Below are positions 49,592 through 58,114 of a stretch of 64,000 nucleotides of DNA, one piece after another. The notes beneath the pieces were generated by a model. That model searched no databases and was not told where the DNA came from. It saw only the letters and a program-made list of their open reading frames with translations. The stretch's first letter is position 1. Each line of letters starts with the position of its first letter. The position numbers and the translations under genes were made by a program. The DNA comes from Verrucomicrobiales bacterium. Its GTDB lineage: Bacteria; Verrucomicrobiota; Verrucomicrobiia; Verrucomicrobiales; DEV007. The stretch is from NCBI GenBank assembly GCA_016795385.1, contig JAEUHI010000048.1:186001-250000 (forward strand), read 5' to 3'.

Positions 49592-52186
49592 ATGGACTTC
49601 CGCCAGCCTAGTCTCATTTCGTGCGGAATCCTCTTCACCGTTTCCACGGCCATGGCCGGTCCGGATCTGGATGGCAATCAGCTCGGCGACATCTGGGAAG
49701 CCTTCCATCAAGTCTCCGGTCTCGTCGCAAGTGCGGACACCGACGGCGACGGCTACACCAACGCCCAGGAAGCCGAAGCGGGAACAAACCCTCTTCAGTC
49801 CGCCTCCAGACCCTCTCTGGTCCTGGCCCCGCTTCCGGGAAACCTCGTCTCGGTGACCTGGGAGGGCCTGGCCGGGAAGCAGTATGAATTGTGGGTCCGT
49901 CAGGATCTCGACGCGGGGAACTGGCTCCTCGCGACCGATCCCACGGGAAACAACGAGCCCATCTCCTGGACCATTCCGGTCGCCGCGCTCGATCACTCCT
50001 TTTTCCGTCTCGGCACCTCCGATCCCGACAGCGACGGCGACACGCTGACGGACTGGGAGGAACGCCTCCTCGGCTTCAATCCGGACAACGACCAGTCCTT
50101 CCGCCTCTGGAACACGACCGACGAAGAACAGGTCGCGGCCCTGTGGGACGATCCGAGCACCGTCACCGCCGGTCTCGTCGATGGCGAAGCGCGCGAGGAC
50201 TGGCCCGATCCCGCCGTCCTTCTCATCCGGCGCTCCGGCGGCCTGCAGGCGCTCACGGTGAACTTCACCCTCACCGGCAGTGCGACCCGGGGAACGGACT
50301 ACACCACCGTTACAGGAAACCAGATCCAGGTCCCCCTCGGCGCCCGCGAGGTCCGGATCGAACTGGCGGCGGTCGAGGATGTCATCACCGAGGGCGCCGA
50401 GGACATCGTCCTCACCCTCACCTCCGGATCCGGCTACAGCCTGGGATCAACGACGACGGCGACCGCGACGATCACGGATGCCTCGGCCCTCCCCGGCCCG
50501 GAGGAGGCGGCACGGTTTCTGATCCAGGCGGCCTTTGGTCCCGACCAGGACAGCGCCGCCGATCCTGACATGATCCCCGAAAACGTCGAGGAGGTCATGG
50601 CGACGGGCATCGAGGCCTGGATCGACGACCAGATGACGCGTCCTGTCGGGCTGCTCCAGCCTTGGGTCGATTGGGTCTCCGAGCAATCGGGACAGCCGGG
50701 CTTCAATCTCCATGGCAACTGGAAACAGTTCTCCTGGTGGGGACGGGCGATGGGATCCCCGAAACTGCGCCCCGACGCGGCCAACAACCAGCTCCCCGAT
50801 CCCCTGCGACAGCGCGTCGCCTTCGCCCTCAGCGAGATCCTCGTCGTATCCGACCGTCCCGAGCAGCTCGCCGTCGAGCAGCGCGGCGTCGCGAACTACT
50901 ACGATCTCATGGTCACCCACGCCTTCGGCAACTACGAGGATCTCCTCTACGACGTCGCCACCCATCCGGCGATGGGCATGTACCTGAGCCATCTCAACAA
51001 CCAAAAGGCGAATCCCGCGCTGAAACTCTATCCCGACGAGAACTTCGCCCGCGAGATCATGCAGCTTTTCACGATCGGTCTGTGGGAGTTGAACGAGGAT
51101 GGCACGCGCAAGACCTTTCCCGTCGGTCATGCCCAGGCGGGCCAGCCCATCCCGACCTACGACAATGACGACATCACCGAACTCGCCCGCGTCTTCACCG
51201 GACTGACCTTCGGCGACAAAGTTTTCCCCGGGTCCAACGGCGACTACTCCCAGCCGATGAAGATGTGGGACGCCTATCACGACTGCGAGCCGAAAACGCT
51301 CCTCGGCGGCCTGCAACTGCCCGCCCGCACGCCTTCCGCCAGCAACACGGGCACGGCGGGACTGGCCGACGTCGCGGCGGCGGTGGAAAATCTCTTCAAT
51401 CACCCCAACGTCGGGCCTTTCCTCTCGCGCCAGCTCATCCAGCGGCTCGTCACCTCGAATCCGAGTCCGGAATACGTCGGCCGCGTCGCCGCGAAGTTTG
51501 CGAACAATCGGGCGAATGTCAGGGGCGACCTCGGCGCGGTGGTGAAGGCCATCCTCCTCGATCCCGAGGCGCGCGAGGCGGCTTCCCTCGCGAATCCCGC
51601 CTGGGGAAAAATGCGCGAGCCCTTCCTCCGCGTCGTCAATCTCGCCCGGGCCTTCAACGCCGCCTCGCAGTCCGGTCATTACGCCCTCGACCAGTTCACC
51701 CTCGACCATCTCCAGGATCCGATGAGCGCGCCGAGCGTTTTCAATTACTTCCTCCCCGGCCATTCTCCTCCGGGCGAACTGACCCAGCAGGGTTACGTCG
51801 CGCCCGAATTCCAGATCCTCAACGCCAGCACCGCGATCACCGGACCGAACTACTTCCGCAACGCCCTCTCCGGAAACAACCTGCACCGCTACGGCTCCGC
51901 CGCCGAACACGCCGTGCGCCTGAACCTTGATGCCGAACTCGCCATGATCGTGCCCGCGGGCCAGATCGGCGACGACGTGCCAGCCGGCCCTGCGATCGAT
52001 CCCGATCCGCTCCTGCGCCGCCTCGACCTCGTCCTCACCGGAGGCACCCTCGAGCCAGAGCAATTCCAGATCATCCGCGAGGCAATGCTGCGGATTCCCC
52101 CGGGGAGCTGGGAATGGCACCGGCAGCGGCTCAATCTCGCGATCTACCTCATCGTCACCTCCGCCGAGTTCAACGTGCTCCGCTGA
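49592..52186 (+). CDS. secreted DUF1800 protein with calcium-binding and Calx-beta domains
   Basis: An 864-residue exported protein. The start at 49592 gives a signal peptide (SLISCGILFTVSTAMA). It is followed by type-3 calcium repeats (DTDGDGYTNAQEAEAGTNP and DPDSDGDTLTDWEERLLGFNP), a Calx-beta domain (VNFTLTGSATRGTDYTTVTG ... EDVITEGAEDIVLTL), then the DUF1800 domain from about residue 320: RVAFALSEILVVS, GNYEDLLYDVATHPAMGMYLS, DENFAREIMQLFTIGLWELN, DPMSAPSVFNYF. DUF1800 proteins are regularly encoded before DUF1501 proteins, as here; the biochemical role is unknown. Start of the DUF1501 gene is 6 bp after its stop. Confidence 0.92.
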   Translation: MDFRQPSLISCGILFTVSTAMAGPDLDGNQLGDIWEAFHQVSGLVASADTDGDGYTNAQEAEAGTNPLQSASRPSLVLAPLPGNLVSVTWEGLAGKQYELWVRQDLDAGNWLLATDPTGNNEPISWTIPVAALDHSFFRLGTSDPDSDGDTLTDWEERLLGFNPDNDQSFRLWNTTDEEQVAALWDDPSTVTAGLVDGEAREDWPDPAVLLIRRSGGLQALTVNFTLTGSATRGTDYTTVTGNQIQVPLGAREVRIELAAVEDVITEGAEDIVLTLTSGSGYSLGSTTTATATITDASALPGPEEAARFLIQAAFGPDQDSAADPDMIPENVEEVMATGIEAWIDDQMTRPVGLLQPWVDWVSEQSGQPGFNLHGNWKQFSWWGRAMGSPKLRPDAANNQLPDPLRQRVAFALSEILVVSDRPEQLAVEQRGVANYYDLMVTHAFGNYEDLLYDVATHPAMGMYLSHLNNQKANPALKLYPDENFAREIMQLFTIGLWELNEDGTRKTFPVGHAQAGQPIPTYDNDDITELARVFTGLTFGDKVFPGSNGDYSQPMKMWDAYHDCEPKTLLGGLQLPARTPSASNTGTAGLADVAAAVENLFNHPNVGPFLSRQLIQRLVTSNPSPEYVGRVAAKFANNRANVRGDLGAVVKAILLDPEAREAASLANPAWGKMREPFLRVVNLARAFNAASQSGHYALDQFTLDHLQDPMSAPSVFNYFLPGHSPPGELTQQGYVAPEFQILNASTAITGPNYFRNALSGNNLHRYGSAAEHAVRLNLDAELAMIVPAGQIGDDVPAGPAIDPDPLLRRLDLVLTGGTLEPEQFQIIREAMLRIPPGSWEWHRQRLNLAIYLIVTSAEFNVLR

Positions 52187-52192
52187 TCCCTC

Positions 52193-53626
52193 ATGAGCTT
52201 TTCCCGACGACAGTTCCTCCGCCAGGCCGGTTACGGATCGCTCACCTCGATCCCGGTCCTGAACACCCTCGTCAATCTCGGCGCGGCGGGTCGTCTCGCC
52301 GCGGCGACGGCTCCGGCGAACGGCGAATACCGCGCCCTCGTCTGCGTCTTCCTCGCGGGCGGCAACGACTCCTTCAACATGCTCGTGCCGCGCGAGGCTT
52401 CGGCCTACCCGACCTACCAGAGCTCGCGGTCGAACCTTGCCCTGACACCCGCCCAATTGATCGACATTTCACCGATCGGTTTACCCGCCTTCGCGGTGCA
52501 TGGCGGCATGCCGGAGATCGCCACGCTCTTCCAAGCCGGAAAGGCCGCCTTCGTCGCCAACGTCGGCACGCTCATCGAACCGGTCCAGAACCGCAGCCAG
52601 GTCGCCGCGAACTCGAAGCGGCTGCCGCTCGGGCTCTATTCGCACTCCGACCAGATCGAGCAGTGGCAGACGAGCATCCCCCACTCGCGCTCCGGGATCG
52701 GATGGGCCGGGCGGATGGCGGATCTGCTCTCCGACCTCAACAGCGAGCCGGTCGTGCCGATGAACATCTCGCTCGACGGCAGCAATGTCTGGCAGACCGG
52801 CCATCAGGTCGCGGAGTATTCGATCGTGCCGGGCAACAATCTCGAACTCGGCGGCGCGGTGGGTTTGGCAGGGTACCAGCGCGGGGCGGCGCAGTTCAAC
52901 GAGGCCGTCAACGCCGCAGGCGCCGCGGTCGACAGCCAGCTCGGGCTCACCTACACCAATCTCCTCGCCCGCACCTTCCAGAACCGGAAAAAGCAGGCCC
53001 TCGACGCCTACAATCTCTTTCACAACGCCACCAGCGCCCCCCTCCCCGGCGGCGCGACCTTCCCGAACACCCCGCTCGGCTACCGCCTCCGCACCGTGGC
53101 CCAGGCGATCCAGGGACGCGCGGGGATCGGCGCGGTGCGACAGACCTTCTTCGTCCAACTGGGTGGATGGGACCACCACAGCGGCGTCCTCGACGGGCAG
53201 GCCGCGATGCTGCCGCAGGTCAGCGCGGCGATCGGGGCCTTCTACAATGCCCTCACCTTGATGGGAGTGGAGAACCAGGTCACGACCTTCACCGCCTCCG
53301 ATTTCGGGCGCACCCTCACCAGCAACGGTCAGGGCTCGGACCACGCCTGGGGCGGAAATCAAATCGTCGTCGGTGGATCGGTGCTGGGTCAGCGCATTCA
53401 TGGGCAGTTCCCCGACCTCGCGGTGAATCCCGACAGCGGACCCGAGGTCAATCCGCTCGACACAGGGCGCGGACGTTTCATCCCCACGACAAGTTGCGAC
53501 GCGTTTTTCGCCGAGATGGCGCTCTGGCTCGGCGTCGCCGCATCGGATCTCCCGGTGATCCTGCCGAACATCGGAGAGTTTTATGACGTGAACGGAAGCG
53601 CCGCGCCCGTCGGGTTTCTCGCCTAG
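52193..53626 (+). CDS. Tat-exported DUF1501 protein
   Basis: A 477-residue DUF1501 protein with a twin-arginine signal (FSRRQFLRQAGYGS). Family segments are VCVFLAGGNDSFNMLVPR, ANVGTLIEPVQNRSQ, LYSHSDQIEQWQTS, FFVQLGGWDHHSG, TASDFGRTLTSNGQGSDHAWGGNQIVVGG. Its immediate neighbour upstream is the DUF1800 gene, the standard pair in Bacteroidetes, Planctomycetes and Verrucomicrobia. It is transcribed in the same direction as the following propeller genes. Distinct in sequence from the DUF1501 at 23707-25113. Confidence 0.92.
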   Translation: MSFSRRQFLRQAGYGSLTSIPVLNTLVNLGAAGRLAAATAPANGEYRALVCVFLAGGNDSFNMLVPREASAYPTYQSSRSNLALTPAQLIDISPIGLPAFAVHGGMPEIATLFQAGKAAFVANVGTLIEPVQNRSQVAANSKRLPLGLYSHSDQIEQWQTSIPHSRSGIGWAGRMADLLSDLNSEPVVPMNISLDGSNVWQTGHQVAEYSIVPGNNLELGGAVGLAGYQRGAAQFNEAVNAAGAAVDSQLGLTYTNLLARTFQNRKKQALDAYNLFHNATSAPLPGGATFPNTPLGYRLRTVAQAIQGRAGIGAVRQTFFVQLGGWDHHSGVLDGQAAMLPQVSAAIGAFYNALTLMGVENQVTTFTASDFGRTLTSNGQGSDHAWGGNQIVVGGSVLGQRIHGQFPDLAVNPDSGPEVNPLDTGRGRFIPTTSCDAFFAEMALWLGVAASDLPVILPNIGEFYDVNGSAAPVGFLA

Positions 53627-53654
53627 TCCGGTCCGACTATTTCGGCGCGAGGCG

Positions 53655-53676
53655 ATGTCCCCGAACGTGGGGACAT
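53655..53676 (+). promoter_or_regulatory. mRNA hairpin covering the start codon of propeller 2
   Basis: ATGTCCCC (53655-53662) and GGGGACAT (53669-53676) form an 8-bp stem with a 6-base loop. The right arm contains the Gly-rich Shine-Dalgarno-like GGGG and two bases of the ATG at 53675, so folding would occlude translation start. Confidence 0.5.
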
Positions 53677-55024
53677 GAAAGAAATCATCGTTTCCCTCCG
53701 ACTGATTCCTTTGTTGCTCGGCGTCATCCTCTCCCTCCCGGCTGGCGCCGCGCCGCTTTACAAGGTTCGCACCGCTTTCCCCGACGCCAACGACGATGTC
53801 AACTGCATCGCGATCGACCGGGACCGGGACATTGTTTACATCGGAGGAGAGTTCACCGAGGTAGGGGGGCAGGCGAGGTCCAGGGTCGCCGCGATCGATG
53901 CCAACACCGGTGCCCTCCTGCCGTGGAATCCCGGAGCCAACAACATCGTGATGACCATCGCGGTTGCCGGCAACACCGTCTATGTCGGGGGCACCTTCAC
54001 GGAATTCGGGGGACAAACGCGGAGCCGGGCGGCCGCGGCCGATGTCTCGGGTAATGTCCTGCCTTGGAATCCAGATGCCGATTCCTATGTCAAAGTGATC
54101 GCGGTGAACGGTCAGGCGGTTTACCTGAGCGGCGACTTCGGTAATCTGGGGGGAATTGCTCGCCCCCGGTTCGGCAACGTCACCAAAGACACTGGCGCAG
54201 TGCTCTCCTGGGAACCTACCGGCACAGGGGAAGCGTTGACGCTGGCTTTTTCCGCGTCGGCCGTCTACATGGGAGGGAACTTTTCCTCGATCAATGGCAC
54301 AACCCGCGAGAAAATTGCCGCAGTCTCCTTGACCGGTGCCCTGCTCACATGGAATCCCGGGGCCGACGGACTCGTTGGAGAGATTCTCGTCGACCGTGGC
54401 ACCCTCTTCTTGGCTGGTGGCTTTACTCAGATCGCCGGTACCCCGCGCAGCTATCTCGCACAAATGGGCTCGAACGGAACCCTCTTGAGCTGGGCTCCAG
54501 AGGCAGATGGTAGTGTTGTGGGAATGACGAAATCCGGAAGTCGCCTGTATGTGTGCGGAGGTTTCAACTCGGTCAACGGACAGGTCCGGGTGCGACTTGC
54601 CGCCATCGATGAGGGTGGCAATCTTCTCCCATGGAATCCTCCCCTTGAGGGATTCGCAAAGACGATTTCTGAACATGAAGGCACTCTGTTTTTGGGAGGA
54701 CATATGGATGCCGCTGGAGGCGTCGAACGGGAGAACTTCGCCGCCATCTACGATCCCGCCCTACTGCCCAAACCGACCGTCTCCATCAAGGGAAAACCGA
54801 CCCGGGAAACGAGTAGGAGGGCAATCAAACTCCGCGGTGCCTCGGTCAACGCCTCCCGAGTCATGGTGAAATCGGGCAAAGGCCCCTTCGTTGCCGCGAA
54901 AGGATCCGCGCGATGGACCCGCAAGGTCCGGCTCCAGCCCGGTCGCAATCGCATTTTCGTCCGCTCCTTCAACGCCGCCGATGCCGAGTCCGCCCCGGCC
55001 CGGCTCCTGGTCGTCCGGAAATGA
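53675..55024 (+). CDS. secreted seven-repeat beta-propeller protein, paralogue 2
   Basis: A 449-residue protein starting MKEIIVSLRLIPLLLGVILS (signal peptide). YKVRTAFPDAND is followed by seven propeller repeats with GGEFTEVGGQARSRVAAID, GGTFTEFGGQTRSRAAAAD and so on, each ending in LxWNPxA, and a C-terminal Ig-like domain (GKPTRETSRRAIKLRGASV ... RLLVVRK). It shares the complete domain plan with its paralogues; by eye the repeats are closest to those of paralogue 3. Stop codon TGA overlaps an alternative ATG of the next gene (ATGA). Confidence 0.82.
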   Translation: MKEIIVSLRLIPLLLGVILSLPAGAAPLYKVRTAFPDANDDVNCIAIDRDRDIVYIGGEFTEVGGQARSRVAAIDANTGALLPWNPGANNIVMTIAVAGNTVYVGGTFTEFGGQTRSRAAAADVSGNVLPWNPDADSYVKVIAVNGQAVYLSGDFGNLGGIARPRFGNVTKDTGAVLSWEPTGTGEALTLAFSASAVYMGGNFSSINGTTREKIAAVSLTGALLTWNPGADGLVGEILVDRGTLFLAGGFTQIAGTPRSYLAQMGSNGTLLSWAPEADGSVVGMTKSGSRLYVCGGFNSVNGQVRVRLAAIDEGGNLLPWNPPLEGFAKTISEHEGTLFLGGHMDAAGGVERENFAAIYDPALLPKPTVSIKGKPTRETSRRAIKLRGASVNASRVMVKSGKGPFVAAKGSARWTRKVRLQPGRNRIFVRSFNAADAESAPARLLVVRK

Positions 55025-55047
55025 CCCACCCGATTTTGAGATCACCC

Positions 55048-56406
55048 ATGAAAACAAGATTCCTCCACCAACTGTTCGCGCTCGCTCTTTTAAGCGTGCT
55101 CACAGGCAGCCTTGCCCACATGGCCAATGCCGCCCCGGCCTACAAGGTCCGCACCGAGTTTCCCGGCACCGATGGCACGGTCTACGCCGTCGCGGTCGAT
55201 GCCGCCAATCAAATCGTTTATTTCGGTGGCAGCTTCTCGATGGTGGGTGGCTCGCCCCGGCAGAACATCGCCGCCTGCAGCACCGTGACCGGCGCACTGT
55301 TGCCATGGAATCCCGGTTGCAATGCTTCCGTCTATGCCATCTCCACCGGACCGGACCGTGTCTATGTGAGTGGCTTATTCACCGAGTTCGGCGGAGAAGC
55401 CAGGAATCACGTCGCGGCAGCGGACCTCTCGGGGAACGTTCTTCCGTGGAATCCCGATGCCGATGGATACGTGGTGGCGATCGCGGTAACGCCTCCTTCA
55501 GTCTACCTAAGCGGAGTCTTCGACAAAGTGGGTGGGGCCACCAGACAGCGGTTCGCGAACGTCAATCCTGAGAGCGGAGCGGTCATGCTCTGGAATCCCA
55601 GTGCCGTGAGTGAGGCTCTTTCGTTTTCGATCGTCGGCAATTCCATCTACACAGGCGGCTTCTTCCAGTCGATCGGCGGCACCCAGAGGGAATATCTCGC
55701 CTCAATCGCCGGGAACGGCTCGCTCCACTCCTGGAATCCCGGTGCAAACGATACGGTTCAGATTGTACATGCCGAGGGCGACACGATCTACGTCGGAGGG
55801 TTCTTCACGCAACTCGCCGGAACCGCGCGAGCTTACATAGGCGCGGTGAATGCCATGGGGTCGCTTCTTCCATGGGCGCCTATTGCCAATGACACGGTGA
55901 CGTCGATACGCACCGCGGGAAACCGGATCTACGTCGGAGGCTACTTCAAAACCATCAACGGTATCGAACGCCTCGGCCTCGCCTGCGTGGACTCCTCAGG
56001 GGAACTCCTTCCTTGGAACCCGCCGGCCGAAAGTGATGTGAATGCAGTCGCAATCTCCGGCGGGACCGTCTACATCGCAGGAGATTTCATGAGCATCGGC
56101 GGAGTCGCCCGCCAAGGATTCGCCGCGATCTACGACCCCGCCTTGCTCCCGGTTCCCCGCGTCACGGTCAAAGGCCCCAAAAAGCTCGTGACCACCCGGG
56201 GAAGCCTCCCTCTCCGCGGCACTTCCCGCAACGCCATCCGCGTCGAGGTCAAGGTGGGCAAGGCTGCGTCCCGCACGGCCAAGGGAGTCGCGAGTTGGAC
56301 CCACCGGACCAAACTCAAACCCGGAAAGAATGTTATCCTCGTCCGCTCGGTCAACGTCGCCGACGCGACTTCTCGCCTTTCCCGGGTGCTGATTACTCGC
56401 AAATAA
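55048..56406 (+). CDS. secreted seven-repeat beta-propeller protein, paralogue 3
   Basis: A 452-residue exported protein starting at 55048 (MKTRFLHQLFALALLSVLTG signal peptide); an in-frame ATG at 55021 overlaps the previous stop and would add nine residues by translational coupling. YKVRTEFPGTDGTV is followed by seven repeats (GGSFSMVGGSPRQNIAACS, SGLFTEFGGEARNHVAAAD and further), then the C-terminal Ig-like domain ending KPGKNVILVRSVNVADATS. Tandem with paralogue 2, so they arose by duplication and are probably coexpressed. Confidence 0.82.
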   Translation: MKTRFLHQLFALALLSVLTGSLAHMANAAPAYKVRTEFPGTDGTVYAVAVDAANQIVYFGGSFSMVGGSPRQNIAACSTVTGALLPWNPGCNASVYAISTGPDRVYVSGLFTEFGGEARNHVAAADLSGNVLPWNPDADGYVVAIAVTPPSVYLSGVFDKVGGATRQRFANVNPESGAVMLWNPSAVSEALSFSIVGNSIYTGGFFQSIGGTQREYLASIAGNGSLHSWNPGANDTVQIVHAEGDTIYVGGFFTQLAGTARAYIGAVNAMGSLLPWAPIANDTVTSIRTAGNRIYVGGYFKTINGIERLGLACVDSSGELLPWNPPAESDVNAVAISGGTVYIAGDFMSIGGVARQGFAAIYDPALLPVPRVTVKGPKKLVTTRGSLPLRGTSRNAIRVEVKVGKAASRTAKGVASWTHRTKLKPGKNVILVRSVNVADATSRLSRVLITRK

Positions 56407-56486
56407 ATCCGGTTCTCCAGAAATTCTGGAACACCAGCGCCATGGACCGATCCTTCGGAAAGGCGCGAACTTTTCCGCAAAACCCT

Positions 56487-56525
56487 ACATCTTGTGGTCG
56501 ATTTGAAATTGACACCCCAAGATGT
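56487..56525. promoter_or_regulatory. inverted repeat with TTGACA upstream of nrdR
   Basis: ACATCTTGTGGT (56487-56498) and ACCCCAAGATGT (56514-56525) pair in 11 of 12 positions around 15 bases. A perfect TTGACA (56509-56514) abuts the right arm, so the dyad probably overlaps a promoter. The match to the published NrdR box is weak. Confidence 0.55.
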
Positions 56526-56528
56526 TGT

Positions 56529-56552
56529 TGCAACTCTTAGTCGTGAGTTGCA
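56529..56552. promoter_or_regulatory. second inverted repeat upstream of nrdR
   Basis: TGCAACTC and GAGTTGCA form a perfect 8-bp dyad with an 8-base spacer, lying just downstream of the TTGACA and 30 bp before the nrdR start. Possible operator or 5' leader hairpin. Confidence 0.5.
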
Positions 56553-56582
56553 GTTTTGCGACTTCGCGTCCCGCTTTCGTCC

Positions 56583-57080
56583 ATGCGCTGCATCAAGTGT
56601 AACAGTCTTGAGGATAAAGTCATCGATTCCCGTGCCTCCAAGGACGGGTTTTCGATCCGGCGTCGTCGGGAATGTCTTGCCTGCGGACACCGTTTCACCA
56701 CCTACGAGCAGGTCGAGCGCCGCGACGTCCTCGTCGTGAAACGGGATGGCACCCGCGAGCCCTTCAAGCGCGAGAAACTCCTCGGCGGCCTCATCAAGGC
56801 CTGCGAAAAGCGCAAAGTCTCGCTCGAAGTCCTCGAAAACGCCGTCGACGAGATCATCAACGAACTCACCGCCGACAACCTGCGCGAGATCCCGACCCGC
56901 ATCATTGGTCCCAAGGTGATGGCGCACCTCCAGCACATCGATCCAGTTGCTTTCGTCCGCTACGCTTCCGTCTACCGCCAGTTCCAGGAGGTGGGCGAAT
57001 TCAACGAGGTGATCGAATCCCTCGAGAATTCCCCCATGGCGAACCTCCTCCAGCCCGATCTCTTTGAAGCCAAATCCTGA
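56583..57080 (+). CDS. nrdR: transcriptional repressor NrdR
   Basis: A 165-residue repressor of ribonucleotide reductase genes. The N-terminal zinc ribbon has Cys3, Cys6, Cys31 and Cys34 (CIKC ... CLAC) followed by GHRFTTYE, and the ATP-cone domain starts at VVKRDGTREPFKREKL and ends with ASVYRQF. This length and layout are exactly those of NrdR. ATG at 56583 starts MRCIKCNS; upstream codons in the frame are untranslated. It senses ATP/dATP and binds nrd promoters; the two dyads upstream might serve autoregulation. No ribonucleotide reductase gene is present in the window. Confidence 0.97.
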   Translation: MRCIKCNSLEDKVIDSRASKDGFSIRRRRECLACGHRFTTYEQVERRDVLVVKRDGTREPFKREKLLGGLIKACEKRKVSLEVLENAVDEIINELTADNLREIPTRIIGPKVMAHLQHIDPVAFVRYASVYRQFQEVGEFNEVIESLENSPMANLLQPDLFEAKS

Positions 57081-57139
57081 TCCGGCCATGACTTTCCCCG
57101 CACACAAACACACCCAAACACCGTTCCCGAGAACCCGCC

Positions 57140-57703
57140 ATGATCTCCCTGCCGCACGCCCTGCCCTACATCCGCATCGGATCCTCCAGCCTCGCCCTGT
57201 GTGAGCCGGACTGGCTCGCCGAGACCCTTTCCAACGCCGCCAGTGGCACCGACGTGCCCGACTGGATGGCCCGCGACATCTCCCGGGGCGTCGAGAGTTT
57301 CCTCGCGAATCACTTCCAGGGCACCGTCATCGATTCGGCCGATCTCTTCGCCCGCATCGAGAAAACCCTGATGAGCCTGGGTCTCGATCATGTCGCCGCA
57401 AAAATGGATCGGACGCCCCCGCCGGTGCGCATCTCCCTGAGCGATCTGGCCCGCCGCGCCGGGAGCGGCTACGAACTCGCCTTTTTCCGTCTCCTCGAGG
57501 ACCAACTCCACTCCGCTGCAACGGGCGGAGCCTCGCTCGTCGAAGTCCATGGTCTGGAGCGCGGCGTGCGTCGTCTCGTCTCGACGAAAAAGTGGACGGG
57601 ACGCTGCGAGACCCTGAAACGGGAAATCACCGACTTCGTGGGCGAGGTCCGCAGCCGAGTCACGCGGATCCGGCCCGATCTCCATCTCGTGATCGCTTCC
57701 TGA
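57140..57703 (+). CDS. ATP-cone-like protein encoded after nrdR
   Basis: A 187-residue cytoplasmic protein without signal peptide. The first 90 residues have the size and secondary-structure order of an ATP-cone (a strand with RIGSSSLALCEPDWLAETL, then three helices ISRGVESFLANHFQG, DSADLFARIEKTLMSLG, LDHVAAKM), but lack obvious key residues such as the KRDG and VK motif. The C-terminal half is alpha-helical and basic (TLKREITDFVGEVRSRVTRIRP). Its position 59 bp after nrdR supports a role in nucleotide sensing, but I know no characterised homologue. It is followed by a HIT-family gene (12 bp gap), so a three-gene operon is likely. Confidence 0.65.
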   Translation: MISLPHALPYIRIGSSSLALCEPDWLAETLSNAASGTDVPDWMARDISRGVESFLANHFQGTVIDSADLFARIEKTLMSLGLDHVAAKMDRTPPPVRISLSDLARRAGSGYELAFFRLLEDQLHSAATGGASLVEVHGLERGVRRLVSTKKWTGRCETLKREITDFVGEVRSRVTRIRPDLHLVIAS

Positions 57704-57715
57704 GCCCGTCGCGTC

Positions 57716-58060
57716 ATGACCCTGTTTGAAAAGATCATCGCGCGGGAGATCCCCGCGGACATCGTTTACGAGGACGATCTCGCCATCGCCTTCCGCGACA
57801 TCCATCCCCAGGCCCCGACCCATATCCTTGTCATCCCACGGAAACCGATCCCCAGGGTGGGAGAAGCGACCGCGGAAGATGGTCCGCTCCTGGGCCACCT
57901 TCTCGTCGTCGCGGGCAAGGTCGCGACGGACCTGGGATTCAATTCCACCTCCGAAGGATTCCGGCTCGTCATCAACAACGGCCGGTTTGGAGGAGAGGCC
58001 GTGCCTCACCTCCACGTGCATCTCCTCTCCGGCCGCGAGCTGGGTTGGCCTCCGGGTTAG
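57716..58060 (+). CDS. HIT-family nucleotide-binding protein
   Basis: A 114-residue member of the HIT (HINT/PKCI) group. The typical start TLFEKIIAREIPADIVYEDD, the middle HILVIPRKPIPRV, and the active-site histidine triad PHLHVHLLSG are complete. These proteins hydrolyse aminoacyl- or phosphoramidate-linked AMP. Cotranscription with nrdR and the ATP-cone-like gene is likely from the short intergenic distances. Stop codon 58060 is in convergent orientation to the sulfatase gene. Confidence 0.95.
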   Translation: MTLFEKIIAREIPADIVYEDDLAIAFRDIHPQAPTHILVIPRKPIPRVGEATAEDGPLLGHLLVVAGKVATDLGFNSTSEGFRLVINNGRFGGEAVPHLHVHLLSGRELGWPPG

Positions 58061-58072
58061 CCCCGGCGGGTG

Positions 58073-58103
58073 AACAGGGTTTGATCGACGAGCAGACCCT
58101 GTT
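58073..58103. terminator. inverted repeat between convergent genes
   Basis: AACAGGGT and ACCCTGTT form an 8-bp stem with 15-base loop in the 54-bp gap between the convergent HIT and sulfatase genes. It probably acts as a bidirectional terminator, although a U-tract is missing. Confidence 0.5.
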
Positions 58104-58114
58104 TGGTCCCGGGC

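Noticed and set aside
50447-54703. Two long minus-strand frames of 669 and 740 codons
   Set aside because: They lie opposite DUF1800, DUF1501 and propeller genes, whose family motifs are unambiguous.
48197-56406. Internal repeats of the propeller genes as DNA repeats or CRISPR-like array
   Set aside because: The repeats are conserved at protein level only and are about 55-60 codons long; there are no spacers.
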